Position numbers and translations under genes: made by a program. Below the pieces are notes generated by a model. That model made no database searches and was not told the DNA's origin. It saw nothing but the letters and a program-made list of their open reading frames with translations. Positions 33,756 through 45,690 of a DNA stretch of 64,000 nt are shown here, piece after piece (position 1 is the first letter of the stretch; every line of letters starts with the position of its first letter). Source of the DNA: Atkinsonella hypoxylon (Eukaryota > Ascomycota > Sordariomycetes > Hypocreales > Clavicipitaceae); assembly GCA_000729835.1 (NCBI GenBank), contig JFHB01000048.1, positions 1-64,000 on the forward strand. Reading direction: 5' to 3'.

Positions 33756-36036
33756 CCTGCTTGCTTGCCTGTCTGTCTGCTGCCTTGCCTGCCTGGACGA
33801 TCCGGCCCCTTTTTTTTTTTTCAATTTTCTTCACCCGCGTGCCCTGGGCAGGCAGGCTGCCCGTCTAAAAGAATGCATCTGGTCTGCGACAAAAGAAATA
33901 TCAATTCAATGATGCATGCTACCGAGGAGTTACCTACGTACAGTAATGTCACTGCTAGGATTCTGTTGAGTCGCCATGGTTGCGTAAATGGGCAAGTGTT
34001 AACGTTAGTGGTAATAATAGCACTAATAATGATATGATTATTACGGAGTAGATCAATAACAGTAGCTACCCAAGCGATAAGCATATCACAGACCCCACTT
34101 TGGCCCACCCAGTACGCCTAGGGCACCTGGGATTACCCAAAATGGGGCTCCCCCCATATACTCCGTATATCTCACTATAAACGTACGATATTTAAAGAGA
34201 TCTCCATGTCTCACATTATCCATTGGCCGCCCAGTCAATCCATGACCCGCCTATTGCATTCTCATTCGTGCACTTAATCGGGCCCTATGCATATCACGGC
34301 AAGACCACATGGATGAGATACAGAACAAATCTGCAAAAAACTATTCAGCGCAGTAATTAATTTCAATTTCTCTACCATCACTGGCCGGTTCAAATTGATG
34401 AAGCACGAGATGCCATCTGCAATGACGCCCACCAATATTACCCTCGGGAATTTTTTTTTTTTTCCTTACCACGAGTTTCTCAAGTCTTTTCCACCCGTTT
34501 GTTTTACAAAGGTGACGCATGCATGCAAGGGAATTCGGGCCTTCACTCTATACATTGTCCACATAGTCGCGTCCTGGTATGTTTTACATGTGAATGCACC
34601 TCTCCTCGGTTACGTATTGACTTTACAGTAAAGTAGTGCGTGGCCTCTCGTTCCCGCTCACAATGTGCCTCGACCTCGCCATATCGTGATAAGTGTTGTG
34701 GAGGAAGAAGCACAGGTCGGCTGAACATTCACCTGCCGTCGAGACAACCGGTCCGACTTGTCTCCAACCTGCCTGTGGGACAAGCCTCATCCAGAACCGT
34801 CCTGTTGTTGTTAAACGAAACACGATTGTAAGACCTGAGACAGCTGGGACTGAACCTAATGATCCAGCCGAATCCATCCAGTGGAACCCAAAGACTCTAG
34901 CCCGGCATTTTGATAAAACGGCTGGAAGCCTATCTCGGGGCAAATTGAACAAGGACCCACGGAAGACGACACCCATCGGAATGGGCCCGATAACAATGCC
35001 GCCGAATAGTATTATTGAATGTCGCGCATAGAGGCGAGTCCACCAAGCGTCTCAGAATCGCCGAGCATCGACCCGGCCTGACCGGGGTTTATTCAGTGCA
35101 AATCTCAGCTTAAGACGTGAAAACAACTGTCGTCATGGCACCCGTCGGCGCATTTTCAATTACAAAATATCAACTCCGGATGTTATATGGCGTGAGGTCC
35201 ATTGGCGGTGCAACCTCATGATAGCTGACTATTATGGATATCATATTACATACAGTACAGCACTCAGTCGACCACTGGAACACTAAGAGCGAAACTACAT
35301 ATCACATCACCAGAAATTGGCAAAAAATTAATTACAAAGGCTGGCTTGTCGATGCACCCTCGTTCACGTATCTACCACCGTCTCGTCCTCCGTTTGGATC
35401 TCTACTCAGATAAGATTCTCTCAGCTGAGTATCGCGTGGTTTTCGAGCTTCGATGTCGATCTAGCCCGGATCATGCGGTCGGCAAACTCCATAGATGTGA
35501 CTTCAGCTGCTGTTTCTGCACTACGACTTCCGTCGCCAGTCTAGAGCTAGCGTTGGCACGGTAATATCTCCATTGAAGTTTATACTATAGCTTGCTTGAA
35601 GCCAATCCGGGTGCAACAACTTGAATAGGTCAACCACAAAGTGCACTCAGTAGAGTCGATTGTAACAGAATGCTGACGCGGCGGGTTGGATGAAACTCGG
35701 CGAGGGTTACATTGATAGCCGAGGTCTTCAGTGATGAAGTGAATTGAACATGTCAAGTCGGCTTGGATGTCTATATCTCTTTAGTGCACTTAAGACTACA
35801 TCACCGTACCAACAAGAGTTACTGCCCAATCAACTCATCGTCACAGAAGGTACTCCGTACATTATTAACTATACTCATTTATACTACAACGCGGAGTACA
35901 TGCATTAGTAACGGTCCGAATTTCAAAAAAAATCTACGTCGCACGTCTCATATCACTGCATTATAAGGTTTCCTTGAGTCTGGAGGGTGGGTACCAGCAA
36001 GTCGCTTGAGGTCGTTCCACTAAGCCAACTTCAGAC

Positions 36037-36402
36037 ATGGCGATAGACTCCCTAACGGAACATGACATGTATGTTTTCCCTTTTAAAAGCAAGCGCTGCC
36101 TACCTATGTCGCACCAGATGCCGACGTCTTCTCACCGGACGATTCACTATGGGTGCTGACCATTGGTGCCTGTGGAATGGTTTGAAACAGCTACATATGA
36201 ACTCAACAACATCCAAAAGCATGTTATTACAGCCAGGACTAAATTTACGAATGCACATGTCTGGTTCCCTACAATGTGGCAGGTGTACAGCCATAATCAC
36301 GTCAATTGCCGGCTCGGCTAGGATCCCAGAGGCGACCAAGCCGAACTTGGAACGGCCATCTCGGCGCCTTGCAACGACGACGACGACATGATACTGCTGT
36401 AG
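36037..36402 (+). pseudogene. Decayed coding segment, family unknown
   Basis: A frame beginning near 36090 reads K-Q-A-L-P-T-Y-V-A-P-D-A-D-V-F-S-P-D-D-S-L-W-V-L and ends at a TGA close to 36181. Shifting by one base continues F-E-T-A-T-Y-E-L-N-N-I-Q-K-H-V, then F-T-N-A-H-V-W-F-P-T-M-W-Q-V-Y, H-V-N-C-R-L-G, an in-frame TAG, and D-P-R-G-D-Q-A-E-L-G-T-A-I-S to a final TAG. This amino-acid texture is protein-like rather than random, with one frameshift and one nonsense codon. A possible original start is ATG 36037. I cannot name the family. Confidence 0.35.
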
Positions 36403-37875
36403 TAGACTCAAAGTGCACAGATATGCCGATGATTGAGAGCCCAAAGTTCCCTAATCTGACAGCAGCCATAGGGTAGTCGGTATCTTGTGACTCGTGACAG
36501 ACCGGCCGAGTCGTACACGATCAAAGATTGCAACCAGAAACATTATCTACATTCATGTGAATTGAGAGCAATGCGTCACCATCCTGCTCGAAATGTGATT
36601 AACTTCGTCGGCTATATATATTCGCAACGTCGCGCGAGGTATGTAGGGCTACACCAACTTGCTCAGTCCACAGTCAGGATCTTCACTTGGCTGGTGCCGG
36701 TCGACTTGAAGCGACCTTTTTCAAAGGGTTAGTATCCGCGTGTCGTAGAGGGGCTGCGAGATGTGCGATGTAGCTCTTTGTAGCTTGGAATATTTCAATG
36801 GGTACTTAGTTATGGAATACTTGAATTGGAATTATTATGCTAGTGTTGAAGAAGACTTATCTTTTGAAGGCACTGTGTTTGATTGGGCCGTTTTTCTCCC
36901 TATCGGTACGAAAAGTGTTGATCTGGCAGATCGACGTCGATGAGACAAGACAACCAACGGTCTTGGGGAACGACCGGAGTAGGGCCGGGGTACATGTCAA
37001 TCGCGCGCCAACCCCGATGGTTGGTGATAGTCAAAGGCTCGCAAGCTCTAACAAGACATGTCGTATGTACAGGACAAACATAGTCCTTGCTGAGCTAGCT
37101 GTCAAGCTGTCATACAATTGATAACACATTGGTCAAGTACGGAGTACTACCATCAGACTCTGGGTGACCTGATATGTACGTATCTACGGAATATCTACGG
37201 AATATCTACGGAGTAGGTATTCCGTAGTAGGCAACCGATTCATTCGCCAGACAAGTGTAACGTGACAATAACGACGGCTGTCCGGTTTGTACGATGGAGC
37301 CAATTTTCTGCTCCCGAAGATCTTCTCCAGCGCCATTTCCTTAGCCGTCACTGCTATGTCCCAATACGCCATGAACTTTCTATCCACTTAAGACTCAACG
37401 AGGCTCATTCTTGTCTCACCTCTAAACTCAAATTAAGTCCGCTTGGTATGTTGCGACGTTTGCAAGGTCCCCAGAGATTTCGCATTCTCGACTATAGGGT
37501 AGCAACCCGTGTTCCTCAAGAACAAGCTCGGCAAATGGATTGCACAATTCGAAAAAGTAGATGACCATGATTGATGTAAGGATACAAGAAATTGATGAAT
37601 GCTCCTACAAATAACGTTTGGTCTAGTAATTGGACGGCCATGGACTTGCTGTTGACATGTTCCTTATTCCTGTCTGGTGCTTGATTGTGATTGGTCATGT
37701 GATGAAAGCGTATCGACGTCAGCCACGCGACACATGGTCCGTATACGCTAGTAGCTAGCATCATCCATCCCCGATCCCTAGATGAAGTTGACTTTCCACA
37801 TCAGTCGCAATATGCATTGAACAGCTAGTGTCTCAGTATCGATTGACAAAAATACAGTGTCACAATCATTTCCCG

Positions 37876-40702
37876 ATGGATGACCTTTCGGGCCTTGATT
37901 GGTCCAAACCGACGGGCTCGCAGCCCAAATCGCAATCAGGCATGATAGCGACGAACCCGTCTTATCCATCACTACGTCCGACACCATCCCCGGTTGGCTC
38001 AGGACGTAGTACACCGGCATCGCAAAGTGGTTCAAACCCAGCTTCCACCAAAACCGCTGCGAAGCCGGCTGAGGACAGTTTCAGCAACTTGATGAGCTTT
38101 ACTGGGCACACCAAAACGAAACAGAACCTATCACTTGCTGAACAACAAGCGCAGCTCGAGGCAGAGAAAAAGAAGAAGGAGGAGGAAAGGAGAAAGTTGA
38201 TAGAAGCACAATTTGGCAACGCACAACAATGGGACGCCTTGGGGTTGCGAGCCTTCACCTCAAGTCCTAGCGCGGCTGCCCCTCCCTCCAAAGCGAGCGG
38301 AGCACAAAACGACGATCTCGACGACTTATTCGCGGCCTTCAACAAGGATACAAAGATAGACAGCTCAAGTCACTACCCCCCACCAAAGTCACGGCAGGAA
38401 ACGCCCCGGGAGGAGAATAGACAATTGGATCTCACGAACCCAAGTGCGTGGGGCGTTGCGGCCAGTGACCAGAAAAATATATCCAATGCTGATTGTAACA
38501 AATTTGAAGAGGATGATGATCCTTTCGGTCTCAATGACCTCAAGCCAACTAGTCAACCCCTGGCAACATCGACATTGGCACCAGCAGACGATGATGACTT
38601 CCTTGGAGACCTTGGCAAACCCATTGAGGAGATTCGATCGAGACAGCAAAAAGAGCAGCAGCAGCAGCAGCAGCAGCAACGAAAACAACAGCAAAGAAAA
38701 GGTGACGGGTCGAACGCCTTCGAGGACGAGGGGTTCCGCTCAGAGGCACAAGAGCAAGAACCAAGGGGCGCCAGTGGTGCGAATAAGGAATTAGACCGAG
38801 CGATTCTGCAACTAGTAGAGTATGGATTCTCGCCAGAAGACGCTCGAAACGGCCTTCGTCAAAGCGGTCCTGGACTCAATGTTCAAGCAGCGGCGAATTG
38901 GTTGCTGGACGATGCTCACAGAAAAGCTAAGGAAAAAGCTCAGGGTAGGACTTCTTCCATTGGGTCAAGTCGCACGAATGAACAGTTCGAGAGCAGAGCC
39001 GCAGGATCTTCCAGGCGAGGTGCAGACAATGATTTGGCAAAGTCAGCCGCTGCTGTAGGCAGCAGCTTGTTCAAAACTGCAAACTCTCTCTGGAAAACAG
39101 GGCAGAAGAAAATGCAACAAGCTGTGGCGGACTTCCAGCAAGATGGAGGAGATGCGAACCAGCCGAAGTGGTTGCGCGATGCTCAGCAAGGACGAAATCA
39201 AGATTCAGGAAGCTCGCGTGCAAGAGCCACCGACGAAGCTCTGGCTCTTGAATCTGGAGGCCGACCTAGACAGAGCCGTAATAGTAGTCAGCCCCCTGCA
39301 GACTCCAGATTTGGTCGCTCACAATCTCGCACATCATCGCCAGCCGCGCCATTATCAGGAACTCAAAGTCGCAATAGCCCAGTACCCAGATGGCAACAAC
39401 ACAAAACAGTGGGCATGTCGGACGCCCAGTCAAGAATGAATAAATTGAAGGCGGATGACGACGACGATAGCTTTTCCAGCTATGTCAGCGCTAATAGGAG
39501 GAAGAAAACAACACCTACCCCGTCTGCACTACCCGAGCCTCAACAAGACGAACCAGATCTGCTCCTCAATGCGGAAAGACCCCAAACCTCACAATATATC
39601 CCTCAAAGACCAGCACAACGACAGACAACATCTTCCATAAGACAATCTCAAGCAACGCCGCCGATTTCTAGAAAGGCTACACCAACGCCTCCTCGGCGTG
39701 TCCCGGCAATTGATGCCATAGCATTACAAAAGTCTACGAAACACCGTCTCGAGGGCACGGCCCATTTCAAGCGTGGAGACTACGCGAAAGCCCACTCGTC
39801 ATATTCAGAGTCACTGTCTCTGATTCCTGCTGGGCATCCACTACTGATTATTCTGTTCACGAATCGTGCACTTACCTCGCTAAAGACGGGAACTCCCCAG
39901 CTAGCCATAAATGATGCGGACGAGGCTTTGAAACTAATTGGTCCCCGCAACGGCGAAGGCGAGAGCGTGCTGGTGCAAAGTGAAGATGGCAAAGAGGAAA
40001 GCCGAGATATGAAGCAGCTGTTTGGAAAGGTCTTGACTAGGAAAGCTGAGGCTTTGGAACAACTGGAGAAGTGGGCAGATGCAGGAGCCATCTGGCAACA
40101 ATGTATAGAAACGGGGGTGGGCGGAGTTACAGCCATGAGAGGTCGCCAGAGATGTCAGAATGCTGTAGCACCGGAACCTAAGACGACGGTTCGTAAACCT
40201 GTATCAGCTGCTCCGAGACCCAAGCCATCCGCATCGGCTAGCCTAGCTTCTCAGCAGAGCTCGGAAGCTATTACGCAATTGCGCAAACAACATGAAGCTG
40301 CCGCTCGAGAAGAGGACGAGAAGTTTGCTCTATCTGAGAAGGTCGATGCCCGGATATCAGCCTGGCGAGATGGCAAACGGGACAACCTGCGTGGCCTGCT
40401 GGCTAGCTTGGACCAAGTGCTTTGGGAGGATAGCGGTTGGAAGAAAGTCGGCATGCACGAACTTGTCATGGTTAACAAGGTCAAAATATCGTACATGAAG
40501 GCGATTGCCAAGACTCACCCCGACAAGGTATGGCGGCCACATTCCATAACTGACATTGACAGACTGGCTTTGAACAATGTTGCTAATACCTTCCTGACAG
40601 CTTCCTATAACCGCCAGCACTGAGGTCCGACTGATTGCTGGGCTAGTATTTACCACTTTGAACGAAAGCTGGGACAAGTTCAAGGCAGAGAATGGGCTGT
40701 AG
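37876..40702 (+). CDS. SWA2: Auxilin-like J-protein Swa2 (UBA, TPR, J domain)
   Basis: Two exons (37876-40527, 40601-40702) encode about 917 residues. Auxilin recruits Hsc70 to strip clathrin from coated vesicles. The N terminus (M-D-D-L-S-G-L-D-W) and the next 300 residues are disordered, with D-P-F-G-L and D-D-D-F-L-G-type clathrin/adaptor motifs and a poly-Gln run coded near 38655-38680. A UBA domain follows at about 303-345 (A-I-L-Q-L-V-E-Y-G-F-S-P-E-D-A-R), TPR repeats at about 616-750 (G-T-A-H-F-K-R-G-D-Y-A-K-A) and the J domain at the C terminus with H-P-D at 881-883. The intron falls exactly after H-P-D-K; the second exon restores S-T-E-V-R-L-I-A-G-L and S-W-D-K-F-K, the auxilin ending. 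The UBA-TPR-J order is diagnostic of fungal Swa2. Confidence 0.93.
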
Positions 40703-40952
40703 ATTATATGAGCATACCATAGCGTAATGAAGCGTCTTAGCGAAGTGTGATGAATTGCAATCATGAGCAGATTAGGACAATATCTCCAAGGCGTCTGGTA
40801 CAATCGAAGTGAAGTGATTGATCAGCAAACATTGCTTAGGGTAAGATTGCGCCTAGGTAACACACACCTTGCCATGCAGAAAAAGCCATCGTCCTGCTCG
40901 AAATCCCGCCCCCTCCACAATCATTCGGAAGACAGGTAGTTCACTACACGAT

Positions 40953-41515
40953 TCACAAGCCCAGCATGCGCCGCACGCCATCCCGCACCTTCTTCTCATA
41001 CTCGCTCCTCCGTTCCCTCCACATCTTGGCAGCCTCCACATTGGCCGGACTCTCATCATTCGGCTCAGCAAGCATGCTCATAACCGAGATGAGGATCTTC
41101 TCAACCGACTGAATGGGAGACCATCGCTCGGAAGCATGCTCGTAATGGTTCGGATCGTCCCCGGGAGGATGCAAGATGGAGATGCAGACCAGACCGCTCG
41201 GGTACACTACGGAAGTTCAGCATCGAGGGTCCCAAATTCCCCCTCCCCCCGGTTTCGGCACTACGTACCATTTGGATGCCATATATCGGCGATGAACTTC
41301 ATGGTAGGCGGCGCGAGGGGGTAATCCTTCGGGAACTTGAGCTCGGCGGGGAAGACGCCGCCTTCGAAGGGCGTGCCCTCGGGGCCCTGGATCAGGCATT
41401 CCCAGTGGAGGAGGTCATCTTCTGAGATGGGGCCGGCGGTGATGCCCTCGGGGGGGTTGTTGGTCAGGGCGCGGTATTCTTGGAGGAGGCGGCGGTGGGC
41501 GGTGGACTGCGCCAT
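40953..41515 (-). CDS. UBC7: Ubiquitin-conjugating enzyme Ubc7 (UBE2G type)
   Basis: Two exons (41515-41269, 41206-40953) encode about 166 residues, the usual length. Ubc7 is the E2 enzyme of ER-associated degradation, working with Hrd1 and Doa10 after recruitment by Cue1. The UBC fold is complete: [16 protein letters not shown], the H-P-N motif at 80-82, catalytic Cys90 in V-C-I-S-I-L-H, and the acidic loop after the active site ([10 protein letters not shown]) that marks the UBE2G/Ubc7 class. The intron (62 nt, GTACGT...CGTAG) falls between H-P-N and [15 protein letters not shown] is the expected start. Confidence 0.95.
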
Positions 41516-41689
41516 TCTCGTTTGTTTTGTTGTTTTGTTGCTGGGTGGTTTTAGTTTCGGCAGTTCTGGGAATGGAGATGGCGTTGTGGTTGGGAGCAAA
41601 CTTGCGTCCGTGGGCGCGGGGATATGCTGATAGGGGGAAATAAGAGTGCCGTCTTGTAACGGTCCGTGATGTGGGTCAGCGGCCCTATG

Positions 41690-41778
41690 TCCGATGTGGT
41701 GTAGTGGCTATCATACTGCGCTTTCAAGGCCATCCTGGAAGCTCCGCAGGGATCGGGGTTCGATTCCCCGCATCGGAG
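41690..41778 (+). tRNA. tRNA-Glu (anticodon TTC) with 17-nt intron
   Basis: The acceptor stem TCCGATG pairs with CATCGGA (41771-41777), followed by the G discriminator. The anticodon stem CTGCG pairs with CGCAG, and the T arm is GGGG-TTCGATT-CCCC. The loop C-T-T-T-C-A gives anticodon TTC, and an intron of 17 nt sits after the base 3' of the anticodon, the canonical position. The internal A box (TGTAGTGGCTATC) and B box (GGTTCGATTCC) are present. Confidence 0.95.
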
Positions 41779-42411
41779 GCACTTTTTGTTATAAATTCAT
41801 TTTTTGCTCCATCCTTCTCTCGTTAGCTGAATAAAATAGTGGAATTGTTATTAACATTGTTTGTAGAACGCCGTCTGTTTCACTGAGCGCTTGCATTTAT
41901 ATGTTACATTATCACAGTGAGCTCGCTGTCTTCGTTGATGCGTCCGTTATAGGAACACTCCGATAAAAAACTGTAAAGCCCACTGGCTCTGAACGCAAAA
42001 AACAATAACTTTTCGCATAGCAGCTAAGCCTCTCAATTGAAGAGTGTAAGGCAAGTTAGACATTATTACATCTTGATTTTTGGTTTCAGAGTGTCTACTC
42101 TACAATTCTAGGATCCTCACGGCCCATGATTAACTACCGAGGCAGCATTACTCCCCTGCCCTACAACCTCCCTTTTATCTAGAGAACCAAACGTGTAATC
42201 TCAAACAGAATACTCATAAAAGTCCTAAGAGCGATTGATGCTGAGCGCCTTGCTGCTTCCCTCCACTGCCTTCCTTAATGCCCGTCCGCCTATGCTCCTC
42301 GGTTACTCTAGGTTACAGAGATATGAACAGTATTCTAACAAGTTTTTTTTTTTTTCAAAAAAGTCAGTTCTGAAAATCGCACAGTAATGGAAAATAATGC
42401 ACTGTTATATA
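41779..42411. other. Intergenic after tRNA-Glu
   Basis: AT-rich sequence with a T-run at 42344-42355; no gene is seen. It ends at the 3' end of the DUF6604-like gene. Confidence 0.4.
41783..41787 (+). terminator. Pol III terminator of tRNA-Glu
   Basis: A TTTTT run lies 5 nt after the mature tRNA end. Confidence 0.85.
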
Positions 42412-45171
42412 TCAGCACGAATCTCCTTGCACTGTGTCTCCGTCCTCCTCATCTGAATCCTCGCACTTTGAGCGGGTAAAATAGGAGAAAGAACTCGTCC
42501 CCTCTCCCCGACTTTCCTCGAAAACCGCTACCATCAATGCAATTAGGCTTTTATTGGTGCCGAGCATCGCCTCCTCGACCATTGACTCAATGGGATCCCT
42601 GTCCAAGGAGTCGACAGCCTTTTGCGGATTATACGAGGGTATATGTCCGGAAAGCTCGAGCTTCTCGCCAATGGCGACCCAAATGGAAAGCAGCTTGGCA
42701 GTGATGCCAAGGAAGTTCATGCTTGACAAAGGGGCCTTACCCCATATGTCTTGCTCCACGGCCATATTACACAGAGTCAGCACCGTTGTCTCAGGCAGAT
42801 GCTCGCTATCAGGACTGAAGTGAGGAAGGTTAAGATTCCCTTCAGTTTTCGACAATTGGATGAAATACTTGCGGCTATCGAATGGCTTGCGATTTCGTAG
42901 GCTGCTTATGGTGTGCTTCAGAAAAGCTGTCTGAGTCAAGCTCGCTTCTCGCATAGTTGATATGCAGCCAACCTCCCAATTTGCTTCATGAAGAACGAGC
43001 AAATATGGTCGAGTTTTGAATATACGCTCGCCCAAATGAAACTGCCGGTAAGTAGGCGTGTCCATTAGTAGAGATTGTAATTGCGTCAAACTCGTAAATC
43101 GCAGAGCACCTTTGCGGTTTTTGTAGGCCTGAATAAAGTTCGACGTTGGCCGTTCCTCGCCGAAAAAGTCTTCCAGAAACCAACCGGTCAAATCCTCCAT
43201 AAGCTGTAAAGGTTCATCGAGATGCCCGGATTTGACGAGCATATTGTGCAGGTGCATTAGCAGGACTATCTCCGGGGTCGAGTCCCAAACAAACATGACA
43301 TATCTGTAGTAGATTTCAATGGTTTGTAATGTGGCAAAGCCACAAAGATACGGAGAGTGAGTAAATAGATCATATTCGTTTAGTCGCCAGCCGTTGCCAC
43401 TTGTTTCCTGACACTGAGCATTGCCATTTCGTAACGCAATTATGACTTGGTTGTGTGCCCACCAACTATGCCAAAATCTGCACAGAGTGTCTTTGCCAAA
43501 AGCGCAACGCCGAGTCCTGTTCTTCACATAAAGTTCTCTGAGAAGCTCCTGCGACCTGGTCACTCCTTGATGATGAACACAATCAAGTGCGCTCGTCACA
43601 CTCTCGTACCAGCCTATCATGCCTTGCTTCTCGGGTAGCTCGTCCTCCGGAGTCTGAGGTGGTGGTTTCACGATATGCCCGCGTGCTTCTATTCGCCATC
43701 CTCAAAAAGTAGTAAAAGAGTCTACCATGACCTGTAACTCAAAAATAAGCTGTGGTGAAATGTTGTCATGCAGCTGCGAACCTTTTGGTTTTCTCGTCAG
43801 AGCGATGATAGACCTGGTGAAATCACCCAAACCAAAGAACGAGTAATTTTCTGCCCAAGGCACTGGAGACCTTCTGCTAGTCTTATAGAATATGCCTCCT
43901 TCTTCAATCCAAATCTTTGACTCTAGGTAGTATCCCACTAGACCATACAGCCAATTCACTGTATAGATTCTCCTCCAATGAATTCTCTGACAATTGGTAG
44001 CTGCTTTCAGATCATACTCTGGATCCCAGTTGCTGATCTCGGCCTGCATTGCTTTGGATGGCATCCCAGAGGATGACTGTCGATAATCTTCGAGAAAGGT
44101 CATGAGGTCACTGTAAGCGTGGATCATGAGCAGCTCCTTCATGGGCTCGGCTGCGACTGCTGTCTCTTCCAAACGGACGCAGCACTCCTTAGTGTTCTGT
44201 CTGCGAAGAAGCCTTATCGTGGTCTTCTGTTGCAAATTACTCACACCACCATTCGTGTAGGAGTCTATCAGTCTTGAGTAGGAGTGAGGCCCTGGGAAGT
44301 CGTTGGATATAGTTGCAAGGGCTCTTTGAATCATTGATATGCACTGAGCAGAAAGAGCGATAGCACAAAGAGGATCGTTTTCTTCATAAGCCACTCTAGT
44401 CCACATGCGTTGAAGATAAAGCCGAAGCTCGATGCTTTGCTCCAAGATGGACGAGACGGCAAGGAAATATTCTGCGGCGATATGATGATCGTCATTGGCG
44501 ATCCCGTATTGCTCTATTGGCATTTTGTCAAGTCGTTTCCGTTTGTTGTATGTTGCTCCCCTTTTTCGTGAGCACTTGCTGCTTTTCTTCTTGGCAAATT
44601 TGGAAGGTGGATTCTTTCGAGGACAATTGATTGTCCTTTTGCAGTCACTTCTGTCATTGGCAGTTTCAGCATTTTCATCTTCGTCACTTTGCACGTCGTG
44701 GAGGTCAAGATGCTGGAAAATGTTGGACAATGCTGCTTTGATATTATCATCATCTGAGTCGCTGCCTTTTGTTCTCGCCTTGGCCTTATCTCCCCTTGTC
44801 AATTCATCTTCGCCACCCAAGATATTGAAGGCCTGGGTGAGCATGTCGATGAAGTGCTTGTGAGACTTATTGCTTTCTTCCATCTCGAAATTGGGATTGG
44901 CCGAAACACGATGCTGGAAGTCTGCATAGTGTGACGATCGAAGCTCAATGACGGATTTGAGTAAGCAGAGAATCTCTCGAGGGACACTTTTCATGTATTT
45001 GACGATGATCTCAGCTGCTGGAACGAACCCTGAGGAGTCCAGCTTTCCGGTAGTGTTCAAGGCGGCTGCAGGATGTCTGACCGAGAGGACGGCATTGGAA
45101 GCCGTCACCAAAAGGTACACAAGTCTGCTGGTTTCTCGCTTGTAGGCGAGGTATGAACTTCGAAGGAGCAT
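42412..45171 (-). CDS. DUF6604-like fungal protein interrupted by one in-frame TGA
   Basis: From ATG 45171-45169 the frame runs 489 codons to a TGA at 43704-43702. The same frame continues, without any shift, for 429 more codons to the TGA at 42414-42412. The N terminus, L-L-R-S-S-Y-L-A-Y-K-R-E-T, followed by a helical region and a Lys/Arg-rich linker (about 190-240), resembles the fungal DUF6604 family. The sequence around the stop reads V-D-S-F-T-T-F-stop-G-W-R-I-E-A-R-G-H-I-V, where the family has S-R-G-W, so TCT CGA has apparently become TTT TGA. No intron of credible size removes the stop. Both halves keep long open frames, so inactivation would be recent; stop readthrough or a base error are alternatives. 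DUF6604 function is unknown. Confidence 0.62.
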
Positions 45172-45690
45172 TTGTCCAGATAGCCTCAGTATTCTCGTGA
45201 AGCAAAGCAGAGAAAGCAAATGGCTTTGGTTCTAGTAGCCGTGAAGTATCATAAAGTTGGGGAGTAAACAGACATTGTCGATAAATAATAAACAACCAAA
45301 ACGCGGGGAAGCGTCTGATTTGCTCGGGGGCACACGACGACTGAGGCGAGGCGAGGTGGGTACAAGCGGTATTATTTCTCCTGTTGACAACTGCAAAACG
45401 AATTTGCACCTGTCAATACACGTCTGGTGCTTTTATGGCTGCAGCGAGCGTCACGTTAAATTATCCGATCCGTTCAGTCAAGACATGGGTTCTCAGATAT
45501 CTGATTGAAGCTCAGCACAAAATGCAGAGTCCTCCTTTTGCTGCACCGTTTCTCATGAGTTGTGGAAGTCCGAAAAAACAAAATCGAAAAGTAAAATACC
45601 AGAAAGGTATGTCCCGCTCCAATAATTGCTACCATTGAAGTTAAGGAGTTGGTTTAGGTACGCTAGACTAGAAAGGTGCCTACCTAGGTA

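Larger units (their letters stand above)
33310..37875. other. Gene-poor 4.5-kb region
   Basis: No intact gene is supported between the unknown minus-strand gene and auxilin. The left end is a promoter-like zone with G-runs and a 9-bp tandem repeat (33721-33755). From about 34 kb the composition becomes more AT-rich, five of the six perfect TACGGAGTA/TACTCCGTA words of the window lie here, and a decayed coding segment is visible at 36037-36402. Short open frames (for example 34693-35031) have no recognisable content. This may be an old insertion or degraded gene neighbourhood. Confidence 0.5.

Noticed and set aside
43700..43740. An intron removing the TGA in the DUF6604-like gene
   Set aside because: Possible GT...AG pairs are under 40 nt or change the reading phase, so none joins the two halves correctly.
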